From positions 6,826,001 to 6,890,000 of the forward strand of contig NZ_CP051293.1 of assembly GCF_013170805.1 (NCBI RefSeq): a DNA stretch of 64,000 bases. The letters run 5' to 3'. Origin of the DNA: Mesorhizobium sp. NZP2077. Lineage in GTDB: Bacteria; Pseudomonadota; Alphaproteobacteria; Rhizobiales; Rhizobiaceae. Positions 1 through 10,000 of the stretch are shown piece after piece (position 1 is the first letter of the stretch; each line of letters begins with the position of its first letter). The notes under the pieces are model-generated. The model made no database searches, was not told where the DNA came from, and saw nothing but the letters and a program-made list of their open reading frames with translations. Both the position numbers and the translations under genes were made by a program.

Positions 1-720
1 GCCTTGGCTCTTGCCGGATTCCTGACCGAAGTTGCTTTGACCGACGGTTCAGGTCCGATCGTGATTGACGATCCCGTTTCGTCGCTCGATCGCGATCGAA
101 GTGCAAGGGTCGCCCAGCGGATCGCTGAGGAGGCAACCAAGCGACAGGTCATCGTGTTTACGCACGATATTGTGTTTTTCAATGAGCTCAGTCGCGCGGC
201 TGATGAAGTGGGCATCGAGCCCGTCACGGTGGCACTTTTTAGCGACAAGGCTGCCGCTGGCAGAGTGGATACGGCAGGGATGCCGTGGAAGGGGCAAAAC
301 GTCGGCAAGCGCATCGGGCTGTTGAAGAACGACTCAGCACAACTGACCAAGCTGCTTGCGACCAGCCCGGCCGAGTACGAGTACCGCGTGAAGAACCTCT
401 ATGGCCGATTACGCGACACTTACGAGCGTGTGGTGGAGGAAGTGATATTCCGGGACATCGTGCGAAGAGGAACGGATGTCATCCAAACCCAGCTACTGCG
501 CTATGTTCGACTCTCGGACGCGTTGGCAATACGATTCCACGAAGGCATGACCCGCGCAAACACTCACAGCCACGACAATCCCGCGGCGGATACGGTAGCT
601 GTCCCCCTTCCCCAGGAGTTCATCGCGCATCTGTCCGAACTTGAGGCCCTTGTTGCTGATTTGAGGTCCGACAGCGAGGCAGCAGAGGCGGATCGGCCGC
701 AGATGAAACCAAAGAAATAG
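1..720 (+). CDS. AAA family ATPase, C-terminal part (cut by window start)
   Basis: The frame is open to the first base, so the gene begins outside the window. Visible are a Walker B-like stretch (PIVIDDPVSSLD) and, about 30 residues on, an H-loop-like VIVFTHD. This is the arrangement of the C-terminal half of SMC/ABC-type ATPases of the AAA_13 (RloC-like) group, in which the Walker A motif lies hundreds of residues upstream. The rest is helical with no recognised nuclease motif, and the C-terminus is charged. Such ATPases are often anticodon-nuclease or other defence proteins, but that role is inferred; only the ATPase tail is seen. Confidence 0.75.
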   Translation, partial: ALALAGFLTEVALTDGSGPIVIDDPVSSLDRDRSARVAQRIAEEATKRQVIVFTHDIVFFNELSRAADEVGIEPVTVALFSDKAAAGRVDTAGMPWKGQNVGKRIGLLKNDSAQLTKLLATSPAEYEYRVKNLYGRLRDTYERVVEEVIFRDIVRRGTDVIQTQLLRYVRLSDALAIRFHEGMTRANTHSHDNPAADTVAVPLPQEFIAHLSELEALVADLRSDSEAAEADRPQMKPKK

Positions 721-807
721 CGCTTTGCTATCGAGAAACGGGATGAGCCTCAGTCGGCGAGCTTCGGTCAATCTGACGGATGCTGACCGGCTGCGCAGTG
801 GTCGGTC

Positions 808-1254
808 TCATCCCTTCCACATCGTTGAGTGGAGAAGGGCCCGCATATGCCCCACAAGGTCGAGTTCGCCGCGCGCCTCGATCTCCAAAAGATATCGGGC
901 CTTGGCCAAGCAATCGCCTTCGCTGACCGCTGGATAGGCGCAGATGGCAAGCAGCGCCTGTTCCTCCTCCCGGCTGGCTCCGTTGCAACTGCTACCACCC
1001 ATCTGGCGCACCGCCTCACCGAACGCTGCGTATGCTTTCTTGTGCGCCTCAATCAGCGCTCGCAGTTGCTGGACGGGTCTCGGCGCGGCGTCTCGGCGGC
1101 GAGGGCCGTTGCCGCAGCTGTGGAGGCACGACGGCACCTGCGTATGGCCGTTGCGGATCACAACCAAGACTTTCCCGGATGGCCGATTCCACCCAGGACC
1201 GAGACTTCTTAACGCGACCAGAGCGTAATAGCCTAGCGCTTCGATCGCCTCCAT
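808..1254 (-). CDS. Hypothetical rhizobial protein
   Basis: The frame runs about 148 codons. Its C-terminal two thirds (from RALIEAHKKAYAAFGEAV to the end) resemble a small hypothetical protein repeatedly found in Mesorhizobium and related accessory DNA, with a conserved LAICAYPAV and KARYLLEIEARGELDL segment. The N-terminal third is atypical and its start is a guess, because the frame stays open further upstream into the thermonuclease gene. It overlaps the 3' end of that gene by about 22 bases on the same strand. Function unknown. It may be a 5'-altered copy of the family. Confidence 0.5.
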   Translation of the reverse strand: MEAIEALGYYALVALRSLGPGWNRPSGKVLVVIRNGHTQVPSCLHSCGNGPRRRDAAPRPVQQLRALIEAHKKAYAAFGEAVRQMGGSSCNGASREEEQALLAICAYPAVSEGDCLAKARYLLEIEARGELDLVGHMRALLHSTMWKG

Positions 1255-2090
1255 CCCGCGGCAGTGGCCTCCGCTTCTGAGCAAAACCACCTCTCGCCCT
1301 TGGCTTGGTTGATGATGGTGACGCTGTAATACTTCTGTCCAGGCACGTGAAAGATGCGCTCGCCACCTGCCGAAATGTTGCCTTTGATGTTGCAGCCTGC
1401 GTTGCCGCTGCCGAATGCAAATAGCGGTGCCGACGGCGTTTGCACGTCGTCGCCATGCTGCGCTCGCCAATCCCATGGCGCCTGAAACGATCCCACCCAT
1501 AAGCCGATCTTTGACGCTTTCGCCTTCGCCTGCTGCGCGACATAGGCGCCATTGCTATACTTCGGCCAGTCGAGCGCTTGCCCATGCTCGACCATCCACG
1601 CGGCAACGCTGGCGCCGTCCGCTCGAACGCAATCGCCAACAAAGCGCCCATAGCGATCCCAGGCGACAAATGAACAGTGGACCGGCTTCGACGCCGCCAG
1701 GAAGCTATCCAGGGCCTCTGCAGATCGTCGGCCGCATGAGTATTCGAACCCCTTTGCATCATCGCAGTACTGGCGGCTCTCTGGCGCATCAATCCCGTTG
1801 AAGCGGACCCGCTGTCCATGCACCTCAATGGTGTCGCCGTCGATGACGGAGGCCACGCCTGCAACCGCCACCGGCTTCGATTTGATGAGGTTCTGCAGAT
1901 TGATTTCCGGCAGCGATCCGCTGTTGTGCATGACGAATTGCGTCACCAATGCGGAAGCCGCGGTTACCGTCACGAGGATTAGACGCAGCGGAACGCCTGC
2001 CCATCGTCTGGCGCGTGAGCGTTTCGCGCCATTGCGTCGCCGCCATTGGCCGGAGCGGTTGGCATAGCGCGATCTATTTATGCCGATCAT
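1233..2090 (-). CDS. Secreted or membrane-anchored thermonuclease-family protein
   Basis: A staphylococcal-nuclease-like (SNase) domain covers about residues 75-195, with the family's VIDGDTIEVHG strand, the RFNGIDAPES calcium/active-site segment and a GLWVG end. An N-terminal basic stretch is followed by a hydrophobic segment (about residues 34-55), so the enzyme is probably exported or anchored. After the nuclease domain lies a Cys-containing tail (GCNIKGNIS...WFCSEAEA) common in rhizobial homologues. The ATG at 2090 has a GAGGTGG ribosome site 6-7 bases upstream. A clear paralogue with a different tail (Excalibur) lies at 61467-62294 on the opposite strand. Expected activity is Ca2+-dependent DNA/RNA cleavage. 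Confidence 0.88.
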   Translation of the reverse strand: MIGINRSRYANRSGQWRRRNGAKRSRARRWAGVPLRLILVTVTAASALVTQFVMHNSGSLPEINLQNLIKSKPVAVAGVASVIDGDTIEVHGQRVRFNGIDAPESRQYCDDAKGFEYSCGRRSAEALDSFLAASKPVHCSFVAWDRYGRFVGDCVRADGASVAAWMVEHGQALDWPKYSNGAYVAQQAKAKASKIGLWVGSFQAPWDWRAQHGDDVQTPSAPLFAFGSGNAGCNIKGNISAGGERIFHVPGQKYYSVTIINQAKGERWFCSEAEATAAGWRRSKR

Positions 2091-2141
2091 ATCTCGCCAC
2101 CTCGACGGCTTTCGGCCGAGCGCTTGCCGCAGCGTGAGCCA

Positions 2142-2426
2142 TCACGCTGCCATGCTTTCATCCGTCAGGCAATTGCCTGTGTCTCCACCAGCGGCAGAGG
2201 CGGGCGATCTATATTGCTGGACCACGGCGACGCTTCGTTGCCCATCACCCTCGATGTTTGTGTTGTTGCTGTTCGGATTGAGAGGATCGACAGTCTGCAG
2301 AAGCGAATTCGTGTGGTTGGCATCATCGGATGCAAGCGTCATCGCGTCGTAATTGGCCAGATAGTCGGCTGCGCAGTCGGAAACCAAAACTGCAGCGATG
2401 ACGGCAAAGTACAAACGACAGTGCAT
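2142..2426 (-). CDS. Small exported protein, lipoprotein-like
   Basis: About 94 residues. The ATG at 2426 follows a GGGGG stretch at suitable spacing; a TTG further upstream is less likely. The N-terminus is a signal peptide ending VLVSDC, near a lipobox but with Asp before the Cys, so lipidation is doubtful. The mature part contains DYLANYDAMTLASDDAN and TVDPLNPNSNNTNI, a pattern I recognise from short rhizobial periplasmic proteins of unknown function. It lies upstream of the thermonuclease gene on the same strand and may be co-transcribed. Confidence 0.65.
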   Translation of the reverse strand: MHCRLYFAVIAAVLVSDCAADYLANYDAMTLASDDANHTNSLLQTVDPLNPNSNNTNIEGDGQRSVAVVQQYRSPASAAGGDTGNCLTDESMAA

Positions 2427-2555
2427 TGAGGTATCCCCCGACACCAAAACCCATAATGCGCTTTCAGTATTTTATTGTCGAATCTGTTGTTGGACGGCTT
2501 GCGATTGACGCTTGGTTGGGCAAAGTTGCCAGCGGGTTGGGATTTTGGGGGGCTT

Positions 2556-2828
2556 ATGAAGCGATTTGCTTTGACCGTCGCTGTATTCCTATGCTTGGCG
2601 GGCTGCGCTACGCCGCCAGATAAGATTGCAGGTGTTCCAAACGCTGGTCCCTGCACCCAGGCAGACCGAGAGCGCTTAGCGCTTCTGACAAACCAACAGA
2701 ACAAGGCCGCGACCGGTGACGCTCTTGGGGTGTTCCTTATCGGTGTGCCGGTTTCGTCAATGTCTGGCGGCGACCATGAAACCGAAATTGCTGTCCTCAA
2801 AGGACGCTGCGGCCCGCCAAAGACCTGA
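2556..2828 (+). CDS. Small lipoprotein of unknown function
   Basis: The start is set at MKRFALTVAVFLCLAGC because this gives a perfect type II signal peptide with lipobox LAGC; the longer open frame upstream has no reason to be coding. A GGGGGG run lies just before the ATG. The mature protein is about 70 residues, polar, with a second Cys near the C-terminus (KGRCGPP). It is probably anchored in the inner or outer membrane. No family is recognised beyond similar small lipoproteins of rhizobia. Confidence 0.7.
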   Translation: MKRFALTVAVFLCLAGCATPPDKIAGVPNAGPCTQADRERLALLTNQQNKAATGDALGVFLIGVPVSSMSGGDHETEIAVLKGRCGPPKT

Positions 2829-2899
2829 CCCCGCATCGTGCTAGCAATTTCGGCCGCATAGGTCATCGCAGAATTGCATGCTTTTCGGTGGAGGGAACA

Positions 2900-3445
2900 A
2901 TGGATTTAAACACATCGGTGAGACTGAGTGCTGAGGAGCAGACGCAGCTCACAGAAATATTCGGCGCTGACCCTCTTGCCAACGCGTTGGCCAACCTCGG
3001 CAAGGCTGCGTTACGGGAATATGTGGAGATGCTGCTTGGGCAAAGCACCCTGCGCAGCCCCGACGCACGTGAACAGCGGTTGCTTCTGTTGATCCTAGAG
3101 GCGAACGACGGCGCTGTGCCAGGCGAGGCCAAAGTGGCTCAAATGTTCAACCTAACCCGGACCGGCGCGCGGTCGCTCATCCGTTCGGTGCTTTCGCGCT
3201 ACCGATTGCGGCTGGCCGCCCCTATCCGCAAAGCGGCCATTCAAGTGCTGCAGGATTGCGGGCCCGAGAATGATGGTTTTCGGCGAGTGTCGGTCGGCAA
3301 TCCCGTCGTCGTGGAATATCTGAACAGCCTTCTCGCTGAGCTCAACGGTGAACTCAAACGGATCGCGGCAGAAGCGCGGACCGGCACCTTTTTTCGCGTG
3401 CCTGAAGACAGCTATTTGGCGCTCAATGAAGAGCTCAATCCGTGA
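2900..3445 (+). CDS. Hypothetical protein with possible winged-helix segment
   Basis: The ATG at 2900 directly follows GGAGGG, so it is preferred over the GTG four codons upstream. The protein is about 181 residues and soluble. Residues about 60-110 (QRLLLLILEANDGAVPGEAKVAQMF then SLIRSVLSRYRLRL) read like a helix-turn-helix/winged-helix in which one helix contacts DNA, but I cannot name a family. The next gene begins inside its stop region (4-base overlap), so the two are co-translated and probably act together. A regulatory or nucleic-acid-binding role is only inferred. Confidence 0.65.
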   Translation: MDLNTSVRLSAEEQTQLTEIFGADPLANALANLGKAALREYVEMLLGQSTLRSPDAREQRLLLLILEANDGAVPGEAKVAQMFNLTRTGARSLIRSVLSRYRLRLAAPIRKAAIQVLQDCGPENDGFRRVSVGNPVVVEYLNSLLAELNGELKRIAAEARTGTFFRVPEDSYLALNEELNP

Positions 3446-3834
3446 GTGACATTTCCGACGTCATATCGACTGCGAGCTTGTTGCTGGCGGTGGTCACCGC
3501 GCTGATGGGCTTCTGGTACGCCGATGTGACCAAGGCGATCAGCGAGACCGAGCCGACCCTGCCAAAAGAAAGGGAGACCGTCGCCAAGCGGATAGCGCCG
3601 GTGTTTTGGGCCAAGGCGCTGCCGCTCGCGCTGGGCTCGGTGGTTATCGCGTCAGTGTTCCTATGGCGTGCTTGGAACATTGCGCTGGAGGCACTGCGAA
3701 GCTTTGGCACCGACGCCAAGTATGACGACTTGAAGGCCGCTTTCCTCGCGACCGAGGTGCTGATGATATTGCTCGCCGTGGTGACGTGCACACTTGCATG
3801 GAGACTTGGCCGCAAACGCTGGCGACTGCGCTAG
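3442..3834 (+). CDS. Small membrane protein, unknown
   Basis: 130 residues starting with a GTG that overlaps the end of the preceding gene. Three hydrophobic segments are visible (about residues 7-26, 54-74 and 103-121) with a basic C-terminus (RLGRKRWRLR), suggesting an inner-membrane protein with the tail in the cytoplasm. The overlap with the preceding gene implies a two-gene unit pairing a soluble, possibly DNA-binding protein with a membrane partner. No family recognised. Confidence 0.65.
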   Translation: MSDISDVISTASLLLAVVTALMGFWYADVTKAISETEPTLPKERETVAKRIAPVFWAKALPLALGSVVIASVFLWRAWNIALEALRSFGTDAKYDDLKAAFLATEVLMILLAVVTCTLAWRLGRKRWRLR

Positions 3835-3982
3835 CCGGTGCCGAATAGCGGAGTCCTATCTCTCGAAGGATGTTTGATCCCGAGAAAATCCCGCCGATGA
3901 ACCTGCGGCTCACCTTGTGAGGGAATATCAATGAAAGGTGGATTGATAACGGAGCATTCCGCACGCAGTCCCCAGCCCCACT

Positions 3983-4006
3983 CGATCACCTTCGAAGCGG
4001 TGATCG
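3983..4006. promoter_or_regulatory. Inverted repeat upstream of the DUF6361 operon
   Basis: Perfect 8-base arms CGATCACC and GGTGATCG separated by 8 bases, centred about 60 bases before the ATG of the DUF6361 gene. There is no T-run after it and it lies in the leader of a three-gene operon, so an operator for a dimeric repressor is more likely than a terminator. No matching regulator is identified in the window. Confidence 0.4.
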
Positions 4007-4054
4007 CCAATGTGGCAGCCCGCCCATGTTTCACGAATCCCGCAGGCAGAATTG

Positions 4055-5221
4055 ATGTCTTATCTCGCTTGGATTGATTTCGACCCCGAGGAGCGTCGGC
4101 GCGCTCAAACACTGATCGACCTGTTCAAGCAGCCAGAAGCTCGCGATGAGCTTGGCCTGGGCACGGTTCGCGATAGCCTCGCCGATCTCCTCTTCCCCGG
4201 GACCAGCACGATCCAGACGCGACTGCGCTACATGCTGTTCATTCCATGGATCTATCTGGAGGCCCAAAGCCGAAGGGCGACGCAGGCAGAACGGACAGTC
4301 ATTGCTCGCAATCTGGAATTTGATTTGAGCGAAGCACTTCTACGAGGCGGAGAAACAGTTGATGTGATTGGTCGTCTCGCCGGTCGAAGCCTGAAACGGC
4401 TACCCTCGAGCGTCTACTGGGCCGGACTGCACACCCTCGGCATTCGGGCGCTACCAGGCACCCAGGCGACCTTCCACTCTTACGGGCCCGAAGGTCTCAA
4501 GGACCATGACCTCAAACTGTGGACATCGAACCTCCCGAAACCGCCCGCAGATCTCTTCGATGAAACTGCCTTCGCGCTGACGCAAGGAGAAGCTGACTTT
4601 CTGCGCGATCGCATCGCGACCAATGCGAGGGCAAGCTTGCTGAATGAATTGGCACGCAAGGCAAGGTCCTTTGCCGAGGACTGGCCTTGGCAGGTGAGCG
4701 AAGACACCGTGTCAGACTCAAATCGTGCGATACTGCGACACGCCGAAAGATTCTCGGGTGTGATGTATGGCGCCAGTCTGCTCTACAACCTCTTGCTGGC
4801 ACTTCGCGCAGCCGAACGGCCGAATGCGAAAAAACACGCAGACGCTCCGAGGCTCGTGGAGGATTACCGCTCGCGACTCGAAGACTGGAAGGCGGAGCTT
4901 GAACACCTGGCTTTGAGCGATTGGGATCTTGACGATCTCTTTGGCCTGATTGGGAAGACCAGCCACAATCTGAGCAAGGCGTCGCGCGATTTTATCCGCG
5001 GCTGGGTATCGATAGCGCGGGACGGCACCGTGCAGCTTGAGACCAATAACCTTGCGATTGAGCTTCTCAAGCAGCGGGAACATGGACTTAAGCGGATGAA
5101 GGCGCGGCTCCTGCACGACGCCCCGCTTGAGCGTTGGTCGGGTGCCTCTGGCGACGCGCGCCTCGATTTCAGGTGGGGTATCGCCAGCAGCTACCTGGGG
5201 GAGCTTGCAGATGCCAGTTGA
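4055..5221 (+). CDS. DUF6361 family protein, first gene of putative defence operon
   Basis: The start is placed at MSYLAWIDFD (4055) because DUF6361 proteins characteristically begin with this pattern and continue with RDELGLGTVRDSLADLLFPGTSTIQTR..., which is present at residues about 34-65. The protein is about 388 residues, full length and mainly helical. Biochemical function is unknown. The family is commonly met beside phospholipase-D-like proteins and SNF2/DEAD helicases in genomic islands, exactly as here: the PLD gene starts 11 bases before this gene's stop. An inverted repeat precedes it. A role in defence against foreign DNA is inferred from context. Confidence 0.85.
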   Translation: MSYLAWIDFDPEERRRAQTLIDLFKQPEARDELGLGTVRDSLADLLFPGTSTIQTRLRYMLFIPWIYLEAQSRRATQAERTVIARNLEFDLSEALLRGGETVDVIGRLAGRSLKRLPSSVYWAGLHTLGIRALPGTQATFHSYGPEGLKDHDLKLWTSNLPKPPADLFDETAFALTQGEADFLRDRIATNARASLLNELARKARSFAEDWPWQVSEDTVSDSNRAILRHAERFSGVMYGASLLYNLLLALRAAERPNAKKHADAPRLVEDYRSRLEDWKAELEHLALSDWDLDDLFGLIGKTSHNLSKASRDFIRGWVSIARDGTVQLETNNLAIELLKQREHGLKRMKARLLHDAPLERWSGASGDARLDFRWGIASSYLGELADAS

Positions 5222-7073
5222 CCCCGCCTTCGATCCAGAAAATCGCGAGCTCTACACCACACTCATGCGCTCGCCCGATGGGTATCGGTTCGACCACGCC
5301 GTAGCGACGACCTACTCGCTCGACTTCGAGACTGCCCTCGCCATACCTATCGCCATCGTTTTTCGGGACGCCGAAAACCGCGACGAGATGCTACGCAGCC
5401 CCTTGGCTTTACTGCAAAGCGTCGAACGGATGGCCGGTCGGATGGCCATTTACTGCGACCGGGGCCGCATAAAGGAAACGCGTCCTGCCGCAGCTCGCCT
5501 GATGGCTCTCTACGAGAAGACAATCACAGAGGTCTCGGCTCCGGGCGGCGGCGCGTTTCATCCCAAATTGTGGTGCATCCGGTTTCAGCCGGAACGAAAG
5601 GGAGAGCCAATTCGCATGCGCCTGGCCATTCTCTCACGGAACCTGACCAATGACCGTTGCTGGGACTTAGCTCTCTGCCTCGACGGCACCGTCAAAGAGG
5701 ATATCAATGAGGTAAATGAGCCCGTCGTGCAGCTCCTTCGAGCAATGCCCGGCTTGGCAAATTCGGTCACCCGGCCTCCGGCGCCCAAATTCCTTCCGTC
5801 GCTCCTGCGAGATCTCGAACGCTGTTTCTGGGACGATCTGCCTGCCGGGGCGACCAAGGTCAGGTTCGCTGTCAATGGATTGGACGTGGGAACTTGGTCC
5901 CCGGACAAGGGCGAGCGCCTCGCCATTCTGTCACCGTTCGTGAGTGGTGACGCTCTCAAGCACTTGGCCGAGGGTTATGATGACCCCTCAGCATGTCAGC
6001 TTGTGGCGCGCGCCAATGAACTCGACTGTATCAATCCCGCCGTTCGCGAGATGTTCGAGATTCGAACTCTTGATGAGCGCGCTACCGAATATGAGGAGGA
6101 GGATCGCGACGAGGCGTGTTCGGCTGATCTCGATGGCCTCCACGCCAAGGCTTACCTCGTGGAGCGCGGCTCGCGTCTGCATATCCATATTGGTTCAGCC
6201 AACGCGACAACTGCCGCGCTCTTACCGATCCGGGGAGGTCGGACACAGAACGTCGAAATCATGGCCACGCTCGATGGCCCCAAGACCCGTATGGGCACGA
6301 TCGAAGAAGCCCTCTTTTCGGACGGGTTTCAGCGACTTTTAGCTCCTTACGCAACGGCCGAACCGCCAGAGCAGGACGCTGCCGCGGCTGCTGAAAAGGC
6401 TCTCGAAAAATTGCGCAGCAAGATTGCCGGGCTGCCCCTCGATCTTCATTGCGCGCAATTGACCGATGCTATCGGTCTCGAACTCGAAGTCGCAGGCAAG
6501 GCTCCGCCGATCGAGATCCCCGAAGGCATAAGCTGCTTCGTTCGCGCGATCACGGTTGCGAATGAAGAGGGATATGACGCGGCGCCCCTACTTTCCGGCA
6601 TGGAGCCAAGAAAGGCGCTTGGCGCCGTTCCGTTGGGCGACGTCACCCGTTGGCTAGGGATGCGACTGCGCGACGAGGAAACAGGCGTAGAGCTTGCCTT
6701 TACATTGGGCGCTCGGCTCATCGGCCTTCCTGATGGCCGCGATGCCGCCGTCCTGCGAGCCCATATCGCCAGTGTTGAAAACTTCTTCCGGTATCTTAGT
6801 TTGCTGCTCGGGAGCCTCGGCGAAGGCAGCTTCCTAGAAAGCGAAACCGCGGGCGAAGGGCAATGGCTGAGACGGCTCGGCCAAGGTGGTGCTTCCCTTC
6901 TCGAGCCGATGGTGCGAGCGCTGAGCCTCGGTAGCGGTGAGCTCGTCGAGATCGGCCAGCTCATCAAGCGCCTTGAAGATCCGGATGGCGGCACAAGTAT
7001 CGTCCCAACGGAGTTCCTCAAGCTGTGGGCCAGCTTTGCACCGCTCGTGGCTTCGAAGGGTGCACGCCAATGA
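5211..7073 (+). CDS. Phospholipase D-like (HKD) protein, second gene of putative defence operon
   Basis: The start is the ATG at 5211 (MPVDPAFDPENREL) preceded by GGGGGAG and overlapping the DUF6361 stop. About 620 residues. Two PLD half-sites can be read: FHPKLW around residue 116 followed by LSRNLTNDR, and LHAKAYLV around residue 310 followed by GSANAT about 17 residues later. The second is a good HxKx4-type catalytic half with its downstream GSxN; in the first the Asn-rich strand stands in place of GSxN. PLD-fold proteins in defence operons are usually nucleases, such as DrmC of DISARM. Nuclease rather than lipase activity is inferred. Confidence 0.85.
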   Translation: MPVDPAFDPENRELYTTLMRSPDGYRFDHAVATTYSLDFETALAIPIAIVFRDAENRDEMLRSPLALLQSVERMAGRMAIYCDRGRIKETRPAAARLMALYEKTITEVSAPGGGAFHPKLWCIRFQPERKGEPIRMRLAILSRNLTNDRCWDLALCLDGTVKEDINEVNEPVVQLLRAMPGLANSVTRPPAPKFLPSLLRDLERCFWDDLPAGATKVRFAVNGLDVGTWSPDKGERLAILSPFVSGDALKHLAEGYDDPSACQLVARANELDCINPAVREMFEIRTLDERATEYEEEDRDEACSADLDGLHAKAYLVERGSRLHIHIGSANATTAALLPIRGGRTQNVEIMATLDGPKTRMGTIEEALFSDGFQRLLAPYATAEPPEQDAAAAAEKALEKLRSKIAGLPLDLHCAQLTDAIGLELEVAGKAPPIEIPEGISCFVRAITVANEEGYDAAPLLSGMEPRKALGAVPLGDVTRWLGMRLRDEETGVELAFTLGARLIGLPDGRDAAVLRAHIASVENFFRYLSLLLGSLGEGSFLESETAGEGQWLRRLGQGGASLLEPMVRALSLGSGELVEIGQLIKRLEDPDGGTSIVPTEFLKLWASFAPLVASKGARQ

Positions 7074-10000
7074 CCTATCGTGCCGACGAGCATTTAAAGC
7101 TTCTCAAGCCCTTCCAGCGAGCCACGGTGGACTATGTTTTCCGACGTCTGTTTACGGATGCATCGGCCATGCGGCAATTTCTCGTCGCCGACGAAGTCGG
7201 CCTCGGAAAAACCATGGTTGCACGGGGCGTCATTGCGAAGGCGATCGAAGAGCTGACGGGCAAAGTCGATCGGATCGACGTAATCTACATTTGCTCTAAT
7301 CAAGCAATCGCCGAACAGAACATAAAGTCTCTCAATGTGATCGGTTCGGCGACCAAACCGCTGAACACCCGCCTCACGCTGCTGCCGCTCGAGATTGGAC
7401 AGGAGGGTGGAATCGCTTCACGGCCTATTAATCTCATCAGCCTGACGCCAGGGACAGCGCTTGATCTCAAGTCATCGCTTGGTACAGCGAAGGAGCGCGC
7501 CCTCATTTATGAGATGCTGAGGAAGAGGCTCGGTATCCGGCATGGCGGCGTGCAGCGCATCTTTCGTGGAGGTGTCATCGCCGAAAACTGGCCTGTCTGG
7601 ACCGATTGGATGCGCAGCCAGAAAATTTCCGAAGAAATCTTCCAGAAGTTCAACGCCGCTGTTGGGGATGAATTTATCCAGCGAATCCGCGAGGCATCTG
7701 AACTGGCGAGAAGCAAGAAGAAGCCCGATTATCCTGCCGATCAGCGACCAGCTGTCATTATCGGGGAATTGCGCCGGGTCCTGGCACGAATCTGCGTCGG
7801 CGCGTTGACCCCGGATTTGATCATCCTTGACGAATTTCAGCGGTTTGCCGAACTGCTTCACGAGCATGATGAGGCGCGCGCACCCGAAAAGGCAGCTGCT
7901 GCCGAGCTCGCGCGTGCGCTCTTTTCCTATTCCGGACCTGACGGATCGACGGCACGATTGTTGCTGCTATCGGCAACGCCATATCGGATGTTGACAATCA
8001 ATAGTGACGATCCAGAAGAGGGCAATCATTACAGCGATTTCCTGCGAACCATGCGCTTCCTGTTTGGCGAAGATGGCGCGGCCCGTGTCAAGGAGCTCGA
8101 AAAGGAGCTCTCCCTCTTCCGGCGTGCATTGCAGGCCATGCCAGAGACCACATCGGTCGCACGTATCCAGCGCGACCGTGTCCAGCACATCCTTAGCCAG
8201 GTCGTTGCCCGGACCGAGCGAGTGGATTCCACCGACGATCGCAACGCGCTGGTCAGGGAGTTCAAGCCTCAGCTAACGATCGAGACGGGAGACCTTAAGG
8301 AAGCGAAGGCCGTCGCTCATGTAGCCGAGCTCGTGAGTGCGCCAGGCATTGTCGAGTATTGGAAGTCATCGCCGTACCTCCTCAACTTCATGCGCGGTTA
8401 CAAGCTGAGGGAAAAGCTACAGGCGGTGAAGCTGCGGCCGGCCAAGGAATTACGCAAAGCGGTCAGAGCCGCCGCCTCCCACTTCATCAGCAAGGAACAG
8501 GTAGAAGGCTACGAGGAAATTCCTATTCGTAATGGAAGAATGCGGGCTCTTGCTGAATCAGCCTTCCAGCACGGGCTCGATCGCGCGCTGTGGATACCAC
8601 CGTCTCGCCCGTCATTCGGAGAGCCCGTTCCGGCGACAAAGACCTTGGTCTTCTCAGATTGGTCGATGGTCCCTGACGCGATCGCGGCAATTCTCTCGCA
8701 TGACTCAAGCCGCCGTATGAGCATGACGTCGGACCTCGTCAGTCGCACCAGCCGTCCAATCGGCGTCGAGGAAATGATGCCGATGCTGTGTCCTTCACCC
8801 AGCCTCGCCGCTTGGGTCGAGCCCTTAGCGTTGGAAAGACGGTTTGGACGTGCGGCGACCTACGACCAACTGATGAGTCAGGCTCGTGAAGTTTTAGCCG
8901 AACGCATCGATCCAGAATGTCTCTCTCGACTGGCCAAGCGATCAGGTCGCCTCCTTCCGATTGCGCTGGAGGTTGAAGTGGGGCAAGGCATAGACTGGGG
9001 CAAGGTCAGTGCCTTCGAACATGACGCCCATGACGAGCATGGGGCGATGGCGCGAACCATCGAAGCGATCAGCGGTGCGCTCGACGGTGAAGATCATCTC
9101 AGCGATCTTGATGCCAGTGAGATATACGACAAGCTTGCCGAATTTGCCCTTGGTTCGCCCGCCATATGTGCACTCCGGGCACTCGCTCGCCTCTGCCCGG
9201 AGCTGTCGCTGGACGATCCTGCGCTTGCAGGGGCAGCGATCACGATCGCTCTGGGCTTCCGCAGCCTGTACAACCAGCCCGAGAGTCGCGCATTGTTGGA
9301 GGAGTCTTCGCCAATAAACTATTGGCGTCAGATTACTTCTCATGCTGCACGAAACGACCTTGCCGCTGTCCTGGATGAGTACCTTCACCTCATCGTGGAA
9401 AGTGAGCGGGCCGAACAATTCGATGCAGTCGACCGCGCTCACCTTATTGCAGCGAAGCTGGTCGAGGTCGTCGCGTTGAGGCCGGCTCAGATTACGCTGG
9501 ACCATTGGACCGCCGGACGCTCACGCTTGCAGAATAAGACCTTCGAGGTGCGCGCTCGCTTCGCGATGCGATTTGCGACGAACGCGGAGGAGGAGAAGGG
9601 TGTTCGTCGAACGACTCTCGTCCAGGCGGCCTTCAAATCCCCTTTTCGCCCCTTCGTTCTGGCATCAACGTCAATCGGACAGGAGGGCCTCGACTTCCAT
9701 CCCTACTGCGCTCGGGTCGTACATTGGAACCTGCCCCGCAATCCGGTCGACATCGAACAGCGTGAAGGCCGCGTCCATCGCTTCAAAAACCACGCTGTGC
9801 GCCGCAATGTCGCTGCAGAGTTCGGCCGTTTTGCGCTGGAAGGCGAAAATGGAGTGCCGCCTTGGGCAGGCATGTTCGAGGCCGCTCAGAATCAAGAGAG
9901 CGCGCAAGGTCGCGCTGGCGATATCGTGCCCTACTGGCTCTACCCCGGTGAGGCTAAAATCGAGCGCATGGTCCTGATTCCTCCGTTTAGTCGGGAGGTG

